Positions 44,120-52,866 of a DNA stretch of 64,000 nucleotides are shown here, one piece after another. Numbering within the stretch: the stretch's first letter is position 1; each line of letters begins with the position of its first letter. The translations under genes and the position numbers were made by a program. This DNA comes from Nocardioides kongjuensis (GTDB lineage Bacteria > Actinomycetota > Actinomycetes > Propionibacteriales > Nocardioidaceae): the NCBI RefSeq assembly GCF_013409625.1, contig NZ_JACCBF010000001.1:868001-932000 (forward strand), read 5' to 3'. The notes under the pieces were generated by a model. It made no database searches. It saw only the letters and a list, made by a program, of their open reading frames with translations, and had not been told where the DNA came from.

Positions 44120-44955
44120 CCACCGCCTGGAAGACCACGCCCACCAAGACGATCCACGTCGGCGGCACCTCGTTCGCCTACCGCGAGCTGGGCGAGCCCG
44201 GCGGCGTACCGGTGGTGTTCCTGCACCACCTGACCGCCGTCCTCGACGACTGGGACCCGCGCGTGCTGGACGGCGTCGCCGCACGGCACCACGTGATCGC
44301 GTTCGACAACAGGGGCGTCGGGAGCACCGGCGGCCGGGTGCCCACCGACGTCGCACAGATGGGTGCCGACGCGATCGCCTTCATCCGGGCGCTGGGCCAC
44401 GACCAGGTCGACCTGATCGGCTTCTCCCTCGGTGGGGGCGTGGCCCAGATGGTCGCCCTCCAGGAGCCCGACCTGGTCCGCCGGATGGTGCTCGCCGGCA
44501 CCGGCCCGCGGGGCGGCGGGGGCATCTGGAAGATGCCCTTCATCGTCGGGGGTGCCTACGCCAAGGCCTTCCTGAGCCGGAAGGACCCGCGTCACTTCCT
44601 CTTCTTCCCGCGCACCCGGGAGGGCAAGAAGGCGGCCAACGCCTACTTCGCGCGGCTCGCGGAGCGTACGTCGGACCTGGACACGCCGATCTCCCGGCAG
44701 GCCGGCATCGCGCAGGTGCGCGCGATCACCAGCGCGGGACTGCACCGTAGTGACGACCTGTCGCAGATCAAGATCCCGGTCCTCGTGGCCAATGGCGACA
44801 ACGACCTGATGGTCGCCAGCGAGCACTCCAAGGACATGGCCGCCCGACTGCCCGACTCCCGGCTCCGGATCTACCCCGACTCCGGGCACGGCGGCGTGTT
44901 CCAGTACCACCACGAGTTCGTGCCCGAGGTCCTCGACTTCCTGGGGGCGAGCTGA
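44116..44955 (+). CDS. Alpha/beta hydrolase (paralogue of the gene at 39323)
   Basis: 279 residues. Nucleophile elbow G102-F-S104-L-G in DLIGFSLGGGVAQMV, acid in LVANGDNDLMV and histidine in YPDSGHGGVFQYHHEF. Both this and the hydrolase at 39323 share the phrases YRELG, LDxWDPR and TGPRGG. GAAGGAAG precedes the ATG. It overlaps the SDR stop (ATGA) and the next gene's ATG (TGATG). Confidence 0.87.
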   Translation: MTTAWKTTPTKTIHVGGTSFAYRELGEPGGVPVVFLHHLTAVLDDWDPRVLDGVAARHHVIAFDNRGVGSTGGRVPTDVAQMGADAIAFIRALGHDQVDLIGFSLGGGVAQMVALQEPDLVRRMVLAGTGPRGGGGIWKMPFIVGGAYAKAFLSRKDPRHFLFFPRTREGKKAANAYFARLAERTSDLDTPISRQAGIAQVRAITSAGLHRSDDLSQIKIPVLVANGDNDLMVASEHSKDMAARLPDSRLRIYPDSGHGGVFQYHHEFVPEVLDFLGAS

Positions 44956-45698
44956 TGGGCGGAGCCGACTTCGTCACCATCGACGCCTTCGGGCGGCCGC
45001 CGGGCGGTCGGCTGCGGTGGCGACGTGACCTGGCGCGCGCGATCGGCAAGGGCGTCGACGGCCTGCGCGGCGGGTCGGTGAACTACGCCAACAACGGCAC
45101 CCACGCCCTCGTGCCCAGCCTCGTGCCGGGCGGGTGTGCGCTCGTGGCGGCCTGGGGGTCGCCCGAGGCGGCCGAGGCGGCGTTCGCCGGCCCGCTGTGC
45201 GGCGCGATCGACGGCCCTGGCCGGTTCAGCATGGACGGCGAGGTCGTGCGGGTGAGGATCGACTCGGAGTCCGAGCGCGACGACTGGCACGGCTGGCGGC
45301 CCAGCGCCGAGGGGGCCGATCCGCTCGCGGAGGACGAGCCCATGGTTGCGATCGTGCATGGCATCCTGCGCCACGGGCGGCTCCTCGAGTTCGTGCGCAA
45401 CAACGCGCACGCAGCGAGCAGGGCGGCCCACCACCCCGGGCATCGCGGCAGCATCGACATCTCGTCCCACCTGCCGTACGAGCACACCTCGATCAGCCTG
45501 TGGAAGACCTACGGCCTGGCGCAGGACTTCGCCTACAAGAAGGGCGGCCACGCGAGCGCCATGACCCATGCGTTGAAGGAGAAGACCCATCGGGTCGGCG
45601 TCTTCCTCCAGGCCCGGCCGCTGGCCTGCACCGGCACGCTCGGGACCGACCGGCCGCCGTACCCCCAGCTGCCGGAGGCCCGGCGAGCGGGCCTGTAG
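44955..45698 (+). CDS. CrtA (spheroidene monooxygenase)-like protein
   Basis: 247 residues. The C-terminal part SISLWKTYGLAQDFAYKKGG followed by HASAMTHALKE is similar to the CrtA/spheroidene monooxygenase-like family. No carotenoid genes are in the neighbourhood, so a carotenoid role is not implied. It is the last gene of the OYE operon, overlapping the hydrolase stop by one base, and is convergent with a TetR gene. The identification is by pattern only. Confidence 0.55.
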   Translation: MGGADFVTIDAFGRPPGGRLRWRRDLARAIGKGVDGLRGGSVNYANNGTHALVPSLVPGGCALVAAWGSPEAAEAAFAGPLCGAIDGPGRFSMDGEVVRVRIDSESERDDWHGWRPSAEGADPLAEDEPMVAIVHGILRHGRLLEFVRNNAHAASRAAHHPGHRGSIDISSHLPYEHTSISLWKTYGLAQDFAYKKGGHASAMTHALKEKTHRVGVFLQARPLACTGTLGTDRPPYPQLPEARRAGL

Positions 45699-45709
45699 CC
45701 GGGAGCGCG

Positions 45710-45740
45710 GGCACCCGGTCCGCTCAGGGGCCCGGGTGCC
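45710..45740. terminator. Bidirectional hairpin between converging operons
   Basis: GGCACCCGG (45710-45718) pairs perfectly with CCGGGTGCC (45732-45740). It lies between the CrtA-like gene and the TetR gene and partly covers the TetR C-terminal codons. Confidence 0.65.
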
Positions 45741-46425
45741 AGGCGCGCCGGAGCGCGGTCTCGTGCGAGGCGAGGGCGGAGGCGTGGTCGGCGCCCAGGC
45801 CGACGCAGAAGGTGACGCCCATCGGGACCAGTACCTGCCGGACGGGGTCGGCGAATTCGGCGAAGTGCTGGGAGAGCTCGAGCGCGATGTAGCCGTGGAC
45901 GAAGCTCCAGAGCGCGCCGGCCGCCGCTCTCGGGTCCTCGACGGCGAGACCGCCGACGGAGCCCAGCCGCGTGGCTGCCTCGACGACGTGGGCGTACGCG
46001 GTGTTGAACGCTGGGGAGTGGCCGGCACGACGCTCGCCCTTCGCGGACGTGGGGCGGTAGGTGGCGCGGGTCGAGAGGCCGAACATGGCGTCGTACAGGT
46101 GTGGGTTCGCCCGCGCGTAGGACAGCGTGGTGAGGGCCATCGTGAACAGGTCGGCCACGGGATCGTCGCTCGCCCCGACCTCCGCGAACGCCTGCCCCAA
46201 CTGGTCGAAGCCGTGATCCTCCACTGCGCTGAGCAGCTCGGGGACGCCGCCGAAGTAGTTGTAGACGACCATGCTCGACATGCCGGCCCGTGCAGCCACT
46301 GCCCGGGCCTTGATGGCCGAGGGCCCTTCCTCGGCGAGCATGGCTACGGCTGCGGCGATGAGTCGATCAGGGATGTCGTTCGCCGGGCCGTCGGTCGCCG
46401 TGGAATCTCTCGCCATGGTCGTCAT
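45724..46425 (-). CDS. TetR-family regulator
   Basis: 233 residues from ATG 46425, which overlaps the GMC oxidoreductase stop (ATGA); a second ATG at 46416 is also possible. The helix-turn-helix is at about residues 22-65 (GPSAIKARAVAARAGMSS then MVVYNYFGGVPELLSAV). It likely regulates the GMC gene and, through the palindrome at 48065, the divergent enoyl-CoA hydratase operon. Confidence 0.87.
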   Translation of the reverse strand: MTTMARDSTATDGPANDIPDRLIAAAVAMLAEEGPSAIKARAVAARAGMSSMVVYNYFGGVPELLSAVEDHGFDQLGQAFAEVGASDDPVADLFTMALTTLSYARANPHLYDAMFGLSTRATYRPTSAKGERRAGHSPAFNTAYAHVVEAATRLGSVGGLAVEDPRAAAGALWSFVHGYIALELSQHFAEFADPVRQVLVPMGVTFCVGLGADHASALASHETALRRAWHPGP

Positions 46426-48035
46426 CGTCCCAAACCGGCCGCAGGGACGTGGGCCATGGCGTGCTCGGCCAACGCGGTGATCGTCAGCGCAGGGTTGACG
46501 CCGGGGTTGGCCGGGAGGGCGGCTGCGTCGCAGACGACCAGGTTCTCGTAGCCGAAGACGCGGAGTCGGTCGTCCACGACGCCTGTGTCGGGACTCGCGC
46601 CGATCACCGCTCCGCCGAGCACGTGGGCGGTCATCGGCCGGTTCCCGAATGCCTCGAACACGCTGCTCTGGGCGATGCCCCCGGTGCGCTCGGCCAGCCA
46701 CCGTGCGACCTGGTGCCCTGCGTCGATGTACGTCGGGGCGGGGCGTGCGTCGTCACGTCCGGTGGTGAGCCGGTATCCGCTCCCCAGGACCCGCTTCCTC
46801 GCCGTGAACCGGATCGCGTTGTCCCGTGGCTGCATGACGAGCATCATCAGGGTCCGTGCGCTCCAGCCCGAGCGCATCGTCGCCAGCCAGCGTCGGGGGT
46901 GCCGCAGCACGGTGCCGAGCCAGCGCAGCAGGCGGCTTACGGCAGGGCCCTCGCCGACCAGGACCGTGAACATCAGCCGCATGAAGTCGCCGCGCGGACC
47001 ATAGGTGAGGAACTCGATCTGGGTGTCGCCGTCGACGACCACTCGACTGCTCGCGGTCACGTCGCGCCACGTGCCGACGTCCTCGGGGAGCAGGACCGAC
47101 AGCACGGCCTCGCTGTTGGTGCGGACGAGGTGACCCAGACGGTCGCTCACGGCGGGCAGGGACCCGCGGTGCTTGCAGTCCGCGAGGAGGGCGTTGGTGC
47201 CCACCGCGCCGCCGGCGAACACGACGCCGCGCGTCGTGATGCTGGTGCGCCCTCGTCGCCACCTGGTGCCGGGCCGGCGAGTCGAGACCCGGTAGCCGTC
47301 GCTCCCGTCCGCGGCCCCGAGCGGGGTCACGTCGACGACCTCGCGCTCGGCGAGGATCCGGGCGCCGTGCCTCTGCGCGAACCAGAGGTAGTTCTTGGTG
47401 AGTCGGTTGGCGGCACCGGTGCGGCAACCCGTCATGCACTGCCCGCACCGGGTGCATCCCGTGCGATCGGGCCCTTCGCCACCGAAGTAGGGATCCGGCA
47501 CGGTGACACCGGGCTCGCCGAAGAAGACGGCCACGGGCGCCGGCGCGAAGGCGCCCCCGAAGCGGTCCGCGACCTCGCGCATCAGGCCGCTGGTCACGGA
47601 CTCCCAGGGCGTCCGGCTCGCCCCGAGCATCCGCTCCGCTGTGCGGTAGTGGGGTTCGAGGTGCTCCCGCCACGGTGCGAGCTGCGTCCACTGGGAATGA
47701 CCGAAGAAGGCCTCGTGGGGGCGGAAGAGGACGCCGCCGTACACCAGGCTGCCGCCGCCGACCCCGGTCTGGGTGGAGCTGAAGACGTGCCGGAACAGGA
47801 CGTTGCGCATGATCCCGCGCAGTCCCAGTCTCGGCGCCCAGACGAATCGGCGACGGTCCGAGGCCGACGTGGGCAGCTCGTCGTCGGCGTACGCCCGTCC
47901 GCGCTCGATCACCGCCACCCGGTGGCCCTTCTCGGCAAGGCGCAGGGCTGCGACGCTCCCGCCGAAGCCGGACCCGACGACGACCCAGTCGCAGTCCGTC
48001 TCGTGGCCGAGCGGGGGATGGGTGGCATTGCTCAC
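46422..48035 (-). CDS. GMC-type (cholesterol-oxidase-like) oxidoreductase
   Basis: 537 residues. FAD motif VVVGSGFGGSVAALRLAEKGHR, then TGVGGGSLVYGGVLFRPH, and the C-terminal block with NPGVNPALTITALAEHAM resembles GMC/cholesterol oxidases. It carries a CTRCGQCMTGCRTG motif of four cysteines that looks like an iron-sulfur site, as seen in some actinobacterial relatives. It would oxidise a sterol- or terpenoid-like alcohol. It precedes the TetR gene on the same transcript. Confidence 0.85.
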   Translation of the reverse strand: MSNATHPPLGHETDCDWVVVGSGFGGSVAALRLAEKGHRVAVIERGRAYADDELPTSASDRRRFVWAPRLGLRGIMRNVLFRHVFSSTQTGVGGGSLVYGGVLFRPHEAFFGHSQWTQLAPWREHLEPHYRTAERMLGASRTPWESVTSGLMREVADRFGGAFAPAPVAVFFGEPGVTVPDPYFGGEGPDRTGCTRCGQCMTGCRTGAANRLTKNYLWFAQRHGARILAEREVVDVTPLGAADGSDGYRVSTRRPGTRWRRGRTSITTRGVVFAGGAVGTNALLADCKHRGSLPAVSDRLGHLVRTNSEAVLSVLLPEDVGTWRDVTASSRVVVDGDTQIEFLTYGPRGDFMRLMFTVLVGEGPAVSRLLRWLGTVLRHPRRWLATMRSGWSARTLMMLVMQPRDNAIRFTARKRVLGSGYRLTTGRDDARPAPTYIDAGHQVARWLAERTGGIAQSSVFEAFGNRPMTAHVLGGAVIGASPDTGVVDDRLRVFGYENLVVCDAAALPANPGVNPALTITALAEHAMAHVPAAGLGR

Positions 48036-48064
48036 GGCGTCTCCTCGAGGGGTTGTCGGCTCAG

Positions 48065-48079
48065 GATAACTTCGTTATC
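48065..48079. promoter_or_regulatory. GATAAC-TTC-GTTATC palindrome
   Basis: A perfect six-base inverted repeat with a three-base centre in the divergent region between the GMC/TetR unit and the enoyl-CoA hydratase operon. It is the best candidate operator for the TetR protein at 45724-46425. Confidence 0.65.
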
Positions 48080-48134
48080 GTGATGGGACAAGCGGCGGAG
48101 CACCGCCGTCGCAGACCCGCAACGGAGACCGGTC

Positions 48135-49106
48135 ATGGCACAAGAAGTACGAGGCAACCTCGCAATCGAGGACCGCGGCGCGGTGCTGGTCGCCCGCATC
48201 GACGGCGGTCCACTGGGGCTGTTCGGCAACGACATCGCCGAGCAGCTCGACGCGCTTGTCGACCGGGCCGACAGCGATCCCGCGGTCCAGGCCGTGGTCT
48301 TCACCGGAACCCACCCGGAACGGTTCGTCTCCCACGCCGAGGTGCGCTGGCTGCAGGAGGGCGGGGCGACCGTGCCCTCGGTGGGCGTGCGCGGCGCGTC
48401 CGTCCTGGCCCGCACGGCGCGGGGAGTGAACCGGGCCGGCGGCATGAAGCCTGCGCTCGGCAGGACGCCGCTGTGGCCCGCCGTCCAGCTGGAGCGGGTG
48501 CACCAGACCTTCCTCAAGATGAACCGCAGCGGGGTCGTCTTCATCGCCGCCCTCAACGGCTCCGCTCTCGGCCTCGGCGCCGAGTTCTGCTGGGCCAACG
48601 ACCTGCGCGTCATGGCCGACGGCTACTTCGTCATCGGCCAGCCCGAGGTGCTGCTCGGGATCATGCCGGGCGGCGGCGGCAGCCAGCGGCTCCCCCGCCT
48701 CGTCGGCAACCACCAGGCACTGCTGGCGATCCTGTCCGGTGAGCCGTTCACCCCGGCCCGGGCTCTCGAGATCGGCGCGGTGGACGACGTGGTGGCGCCC
48801 GATCAGGTGCTCGACCGCGCGATCGAGCTCGCCGAGCGCCTCGGATCACGGCCCAAGCCGTCGAGGGCGGCGATCAAGCGATCGGTGTATTTCGGGGGGT
48901 CGGCGAGCCTGGAGGAGGGGTTGCACATCGAGCGCTCCGAGTTCCTCGCCACTGCGCTCTCTGACATCGGCCAAGAGCTGATGCTCGACTACATGGCCAA
49001 CACCGAGGCCTCCGGGGAGCTGCCGCTGTACCAGCCTGGCGTCTACGAGCAGGTCCTCGAGACGGGCACCACCCGCGGCGCCGGAGCGAAGGGAGCGGTC
49101 GCATGA
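48135..49106 (+). CDS. Enoyl-CoA hydratase/isomerase family protein
   Basis: 323 residues, longer than the usual 260 because of an insert at about residues 75-115. The crotonase core has ALNGSALGLGAEFCWANDLR, the oxyanion-hole loop and GQPEVLLGIMPGGGGSQRLPR with the conserved glutamate. Likely acts on a CoA thioester made by the acyl-CoA synthetase downstream. The stop overlaps the next hydrolase start (ATGA). Confidence 0.85.
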   Translation: MAQEVRGNLAIEDRGAVLVARIDGGPLGLFGNDIAEQLDALVDRADSDPAVQAVVFTGTHPERFVSHAEVRWLQEGGATVPSVGVRGASVLARTARGVNRAGGMKPALGRTPLWPAVQLERVHQTFLKMNRSGVVFIAALNGSALGLGAEFCWANDLRVMADGYFVIGQPEVLLGIMPGGGGSQRLPRLVGNHQALLAILSGEPFTPARALEIGAVDDVVAPDQVLDRAIELAERLGSRPKPSRAAIKRSVYFGGSASLEEGLHIERSEFLATALSDIGQELMLDYMANTEASGELPLYQPGVYEQVLETGTTRGAGAKGAVA

Positions 49107-50020
49107 CCGGACGCAACGGCTACGACGTGACGCGCCACGACATCACCTTCGACTCCGACGGAGACACCTGCGCGGCCTGGCTCTTCCTTCCCGACGGCGT
49201 CGAGCGCCCCCCGGTGGTGATCCTGGGCCACGGCCTGGGCGCCACCCGCGAGATGCGACTGGACGCCTTCGCCGAGCGCTTCGCACAGGCCGGGATCGCC
49301 GCGATCGCCTTCACCTACCGCCACTTCGGCGACTCCACCGGCCAGCCTCGTCAGCTGCTCTCCATCAAGCGGCAGCTGGCCGACTGGGACGCCGCCATCG
49401 CGCACGCCAAGACCCGCGGCGACGTCGACGGCAGCCGCATCGCGGTCTGGGGCAGCTCCTTCGGGGGCGGACACGCCATCATCGTCGCCTCGCGCCACCC
49501 CGAGCTGCGCGCCGCCGTCTCGCAGTGCCCGTTCACCGACGGTCTCGCCTCCGCCCGCGCGCTGGGGCCCATCGGCACCATGAGGCTGCTCCCGACTGTC
49601 GGGGCCGATGTCTGGTCGGCGATCCGCGGCAGGGAGCCCCGTCTGCTGACGTTGGCCGGTGCGCCCGGAGAGAAGGCGCTCATGACCGCGCCCGACGCCC
49701 TGCCCGGCTACCAGGCACTCGTCCCCGAAGGCACGACCTTCGTCAACGAGGTCGCGGCGCGCGTTGCGCCGACCATCACCTGGCACCGGCCCGGGAAGGC
49801 GGCGAGGAAGGTCAAGGTGCCGATCCTGTTCTGCGTCTGCGACCACGATTCCGTCACCCCCGCCGAGGAGACCCTCGCCTACGCCCGGAGTGCACCGAAG
49901 GGCGAGATCAAGAGCTACGACGCCGGCCACTTCGACATCTACCTCGGGGAGGCCTTCGAGGAGATCGTCATGGACCAGACCGAGTTCCTCACCCGGCACC
50001 TCGGCATGTCCAAGGACTAG
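49103..50020 (+). CDS. Alpha/beta hydrolase (dienelactone-hydrolase-like)
   Basis: 305 residues. HGLGATREMRLDAFAERFAQAG is the oxyanion/cap region, S119 lies in AVWGSSFGGGHAIIVAS, the acid in FCVCDHDSVTPAEET and the histidine in YDAGHFDIYLG. It overlaps the enoyl-CoA hydratase gene (ATGA). Cytoplasmic; ester or lactone substrate unknown. Confidence 0.85.
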   Translation: MTGRNGYDVTRHDITFDSDGDTCAAWLFLPDGVERPPVVILGHGLGATREMRLDAFAERFAQAGIAAIAFTYRHFGDSTGQPRQLLSIKRQLADWDAAIAHAKTRGDVDGSRIAVWGSSFGGGHAIIVASRHPELRAAVSQCPFTDGLASARALGPIGTMRLLPTVGADVWSAIRGREPRLLTLAGAPGEKALMTAPDALPGYQALVPEGTTFVNEVAARVAPTITWHRPGKAARKVKVPILFCVCDHDSVTPAEETLAYARSAPKGEIKSYDAGHFDIYLGEAFEEIVMDQTEFLTRHLGMSKD

Positions 50021-50024
50021 ACGC

Positions 50025-51536
50025 ATGCACTTCGCCCGCCTTCCCGACGTCCGCGCCGTCCAGGACCCGAACGGTCCTGCCGTTGCCGACAGCAGGATCC
50101 ACCTGACCAATGCCGACCTGCTCGCGGCCGTCCACGCGGCGGCCGAGCAGCTCGCCGAACTCGGCATCGGCAGTGGCGACGTGGTCGCCCTCAAGCTCAC
50201 CAACCGCTTCGAGTTCGTCGTCCTCCTCTTCGCGGCCTGGCGCCTGGGGGCGGCGGTCACCCCGATCAATCCGGCCGCCACCGAGACCGAGACCGCGCAC
50301 CAGGTCAGCGACTCGGCGGCGGGTCTGGTGGTCGTCGAGGACGATGCCGCCCCAGCGCTGGGCACGCCGACGCTGTCGGTCGACCAGGTGTGCCGAACGT
50401 CCACCCGGGCCCCGGGAGCGCCGCATCACGATCCAGCGGCGCTGGCCCTGCTGATCTACACCTCCGGCACCACCGGTGTCCCCAAGGGGGTGATGCTCGA
50501 CCACGCCAACCTCGATGCCATGACCCGGATGGGACAGCAGGCCTACGACGTGACGCGGGCCGACCGATGCCTGCTGATCCTGCCGCTCTTCCACGTGAAC
50601 GGCATCGTGGTCAGCATCTTGATGACGCTCCGCGCCGGCGCGACCGTGGTGATGGCCGAACGCTTCAACCCGACGACCTTCTTCGACGTCCTCGAGCGGG
50701 AGCGTCCGACGTTCTTCTCCGCGGTCCCGACCATCTACAACATGCTCGCGGCGCTCCCCGACGCCGTGCGTCCCGACACGTCCTCGGTGAGGTTCGCCCT
50801 GTGCGGTGCGGCACCCGCCTCCGCCGACCTGCTGGCCAGGTTCGAGCGACGTTTCGGGTTCCCGCTCATCGAGGCCTACGGCCTCTCGGAGGGCACCTGC
50901 GGCACCACCACGAATCCGATCGACGGCGTCCGCAAGGCCGGGTCTGTCGGGGTTCCGTTCCCGGGTCAGGAAGTTCGGATCCTCGACCCGTACGGGAACG
51001 CGCTCGGCCACGGACAGATCGGTGAGATCGCCGTGCGTGGCTCCAATGTGATGCGGGGGTACCTCGGCCGCCCCGAGGACACGGCCAACACCATCGTGGA
51101 TGGCTGGCTCAGGACAGGCGACGTCGGACGGCTCGACGGTGACGGCTACCTGACCTTGGTCGGACGGTCGAAGGAGATGATCATCCGAGGCGGGGAGAAC
51201 ATCTACCCCAAAGAGATCGAGGACGTCCTCAACGGAGATCCTGCCGTTCTCGAGGCCGCTGTCATTGGCGTGCTCGACGAGAAGTGGGGCGAGGTCGTGG
51301 TTGCGTTCGTCGAAGCTCGCTCCGGTGCGACGGTTGATGCGGACGCGCTCAAGGCCCGCTGCAGGGAACGACTCAGTGGGTACAAGCGGCCGACGGCCAT
51401 TCACATTCTCGAGTCGCTACCGAAGAACGCGGTCGGCAAGCTCGACAAGAAGGCGTTGGTCGACGTGCTGGCGGGAACCGGTGGGGCGCGCCGACCCGAG
51501 CACGCAGATCACGGCGACCGCCACGGCCGAAGATGA
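50025..51536 (+). CDS. Acyl-CoA synthetase / AMP-dependent ligase
   Basis: 503 residues. Class I adenylating motifs: YTSGTTGVPKGVMLDHAN, GLSEGTCGTTTNP, WLRTGDVGRLDGDGYLTLVG, GRSKEMIIRGGENIYPKEIE and the catalytic-lysine motif LPKNAVGKLDKKAL. It activates a carboxylate to its CoA thioester using ATP. The start at 50025 lies four bases after the preceding stop. Last gene of the operon, followed by two hairpins. Confidence 0.92.
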   Translation: MHFARLPDVRAVQDPNGPAVADSRIHLTNADLLAAVHAAAEQLAELGIGSGDVVALKLTNRFEFVVLLFAAWRLGAAVTPINPAATETETAHQVSDSAAGLVVVEDDAAPALGTPTLSVDQVCRTSTRAPGAPHHDPAALALLIYTSGTTGVPKGVMLDHANLDAMTRMGQQAYDVTRADRCLLILPLFHVNGIVVSILMTLRAGATVVMAERFNPTTFFDVLERERPTFFSAVPTIYNMLAALPDAVRPDTSSVRFALCGAAPASADLLARFERRFGFPLIEAYGLSEGTCGTTTNPIDGVRKAGSVGVPFPGQEVRILDPYGNALGHGQIGEIAVRGSNVMRGYLGRPEDTANTIVDGWLRTGDVGRLDGDGYLTLVGRSKEMIIRGGENIYPKEIEDVLNGDPAVLEAAVIGVLDEKWGEVVVAFVEARSGATVDADALKARCRERLSGYKRPTAIHILESLPKNAVGKLDKKALVDVLAGTGGARRPEHADHGDRHGRR

Positions 51537-51540
51537 CCGA

Positions 51541-51611
51541 TGGCCCCAGGGGGAGACCCGGGGCCGACCCCAGCCGGCTTCTGGAGCCCACCTCCTCGGC
51601 TGGGGTCTCGG
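51541..51611. terminator. Two tandem hairpins after the acyl-CoA synthetase operon
   Basis: GGCCCC (51542-51547) with GGGGCC (51560-51565) forms a first hairpin; GACCCCAGCCG (51566-51576) with CGGCTGGGGTC (51597-51607) forms a perfect 11-bp stem with a 20-base loop, flanked by GGCC on both sides. No U-tract; typical of GC-rich actinobacterial terminators. Confidence 0.65.
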
Positions 51612-51903
51612 CCGACCCGATCCCGAGAGATCCAGAACCGCACGTCGACTGCTTCCGTACTACCCACGGCGGTTCGGTCCAGCCCCAAAGCGACGCCAGC
51701 AACTGTGGAGCGAACCCAAGCGGTCTACGTCAACTCCGGTGGGACTCGCCAGGCCTTCGTTCTGCCGCAATGATTCCACCGACCAACATCACGTTAGGTG
51801 GGAGATCGTCCACGCGTGTGCGATCCGGGATGGACCGGAGTAGCGTGGTGGAGTTCGGGGCCTGGCCGGGATAGCCAGTGTCTCCCTGGACCGGGAGGGC
51901 GTG
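51612..51903. other. Intergenic stretch upstream of DUF5994 copy 1
   Basis: No convincing reading frame or RNA gene. It should contain the promoter of the DUF5994 gene. GTTAGGTGGG at about 51793 and a GGGAGGG ribosome site just before the start are the only visible signals. Confidence 0.45.
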
Positions 51904-52437
51904 ATGATTGCATCTGATCCATCCGAGCCGGCGTTCCGGCCGACTGCGAGGGTTCCATTGCGGATCCTGCTCGACAATGGGTTTCCCTCGGGTCCGCTCG
52001 ACGGCGCGTGGTGGCCTCAGTCGCGAGACCTCCAGGTCGAGTGTGCTGACTTGGTCGACCACCTCCCCGGCTTGGTAGGTCTGCCTTCCCGACTGCTCTT
52101 CTCCCGACCGGACTGGGACGCCGTCGCGGAGGGTGCTTCGGAGCGCATGATCACGGCGAGCCATGGCACCGTCGCAGTTGGCGCCTTTCCCACCGACGAT
52201 ACGCATCTGCTGATCGTCGTGACGTCCTCGGGGGAGCGTCTTCATCTGCTCGTGATTCCCAGCGGGACGGAGATCGATGTCGCTGAGGATCTGATGCGTC
52301 GAGCCGCTGACGAGCGGAACGTGAGTTCGGCAAGTGTTCTCCTCGAGACGGCGCGTAGCCACTTCGGTGGCGTTGTGCCCTTCGAGGTGGGTGTGTGGGA
52401 AGACGACGGCGGCGCTGGGGAGCGTGATCTCTCCTAG
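51904..52437 (+). CDS. DUF5994 family protein, copy 1
   Basis: 177 residues. DGAWWPQSRDLQVECADLVDHLP, then GLPSRLLFSRPDWD, is the DUF5994 core. No transmembrane segment or signal is seen, and no enzymatic motif. ATG 51904 follows a GGGAGGG site; a GTG directly before it (51901) is an alternative. It is similar to the copies at 54191 and 57774. Function unknown; members occur with stress or regulatory genes. Confidence 0.8.
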   Translation: MIASDPSEPAFRPTARVPLRILLDNGFPSGPLDGAWWPQSRDLQVECADLVDHLPGLVGLPSRLLFSRPDWDAVAEGASERMITASHGTVAVGAFPTDDTHLLIVVTSSGERLHLLVIPSGTEIDVAEDLMRRAADERNVSSASVLLETARSHFGGVVPFEVGVWEDDGGAGERDLS

Positions 52438-52503
52438 CCTCGGCAGGTCCCGATCTCCGGTGGCACGGTAGCCGTTTGCCGGGAGGACTTGCGAATGCCA
52501 CGT

Positions 52504-52866
52504 TCAGTCGCGCTCCACCTCGTCGCGTCTGTTTCGGCGGAGCTTGAGACGCAGCTGGGTGATGCGACCGATCCCGACGACAGCCACTACGGCGCCTCCG
52601 CCGACGGCTGCGATCAGCATGGCGAGCCCGAGAGGGATCTGCCCGTCGGTGCCAAGGAACCGAACGTCGACGTTCGTCGAGTTCTGGAGCATGAAGATGA
52701 TCAGCAGTAGGAGGAGTACGAGCGCGATGCCGACGGCGACCCAGGCAGCGCTGAGGCGGGTGGTGCGGGGCCGTCGTGGCCTGGCCGCCGGCCGGGGCTC
52801 GGGGTGCGTTGGGTTCCCGGTGGGTGGGGTCCGGTCGCTGCTGGGTGGCATGGGTCCGGTGGTCAA
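52504..52866 (-). CDS. LapA-type small membrane protein
   Basis: 120 residues from a TTG at 52866 that overlaps the stop of the gene upstream (TTGA), with AGGACAGGA in front; an ATG at 52851 (115 residues) is the alternative. Two membrane helices (about residues 38-62 and 78-105) flank MLQNSTNVDVRFLGTDGQIP, the DUF1049/LapA signature of small envelope proteins. The N-terminus is proline- and arginine-rich. It is the third gene of an operon with the 51-residue protein and the LuxR regulator. Confidence 0.78.
   Translation of the reverse strand: MTTGPMPPSSDRTPPTGNPTHPEPRPAARPRRPRTTRLSAAWVAVGIALVLLLLLIIFMLQNSTNVDVRFLGTDGQIPLGLAMLIAAVGGGAVVAVVGIGRITQLRLKLRRNRRDEVERD

Noticed and set aside
44955..45698. 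Carotenoid biosynthesis gene cluster suggested by the CrtA-like protein
   Set aside because: No phytoene synthase, desaturase or cyclase genes nearby; the gene is coupled to a catabolic hydrolase operon.
48065..48079. GGATAACTTCGTTATC resembles part of loxP
   Set aside because: loxP needs 13-bp arms and an 8-bp spacer; here arms are 6 bp with 3-bp centre. A TetR operator explains it better.
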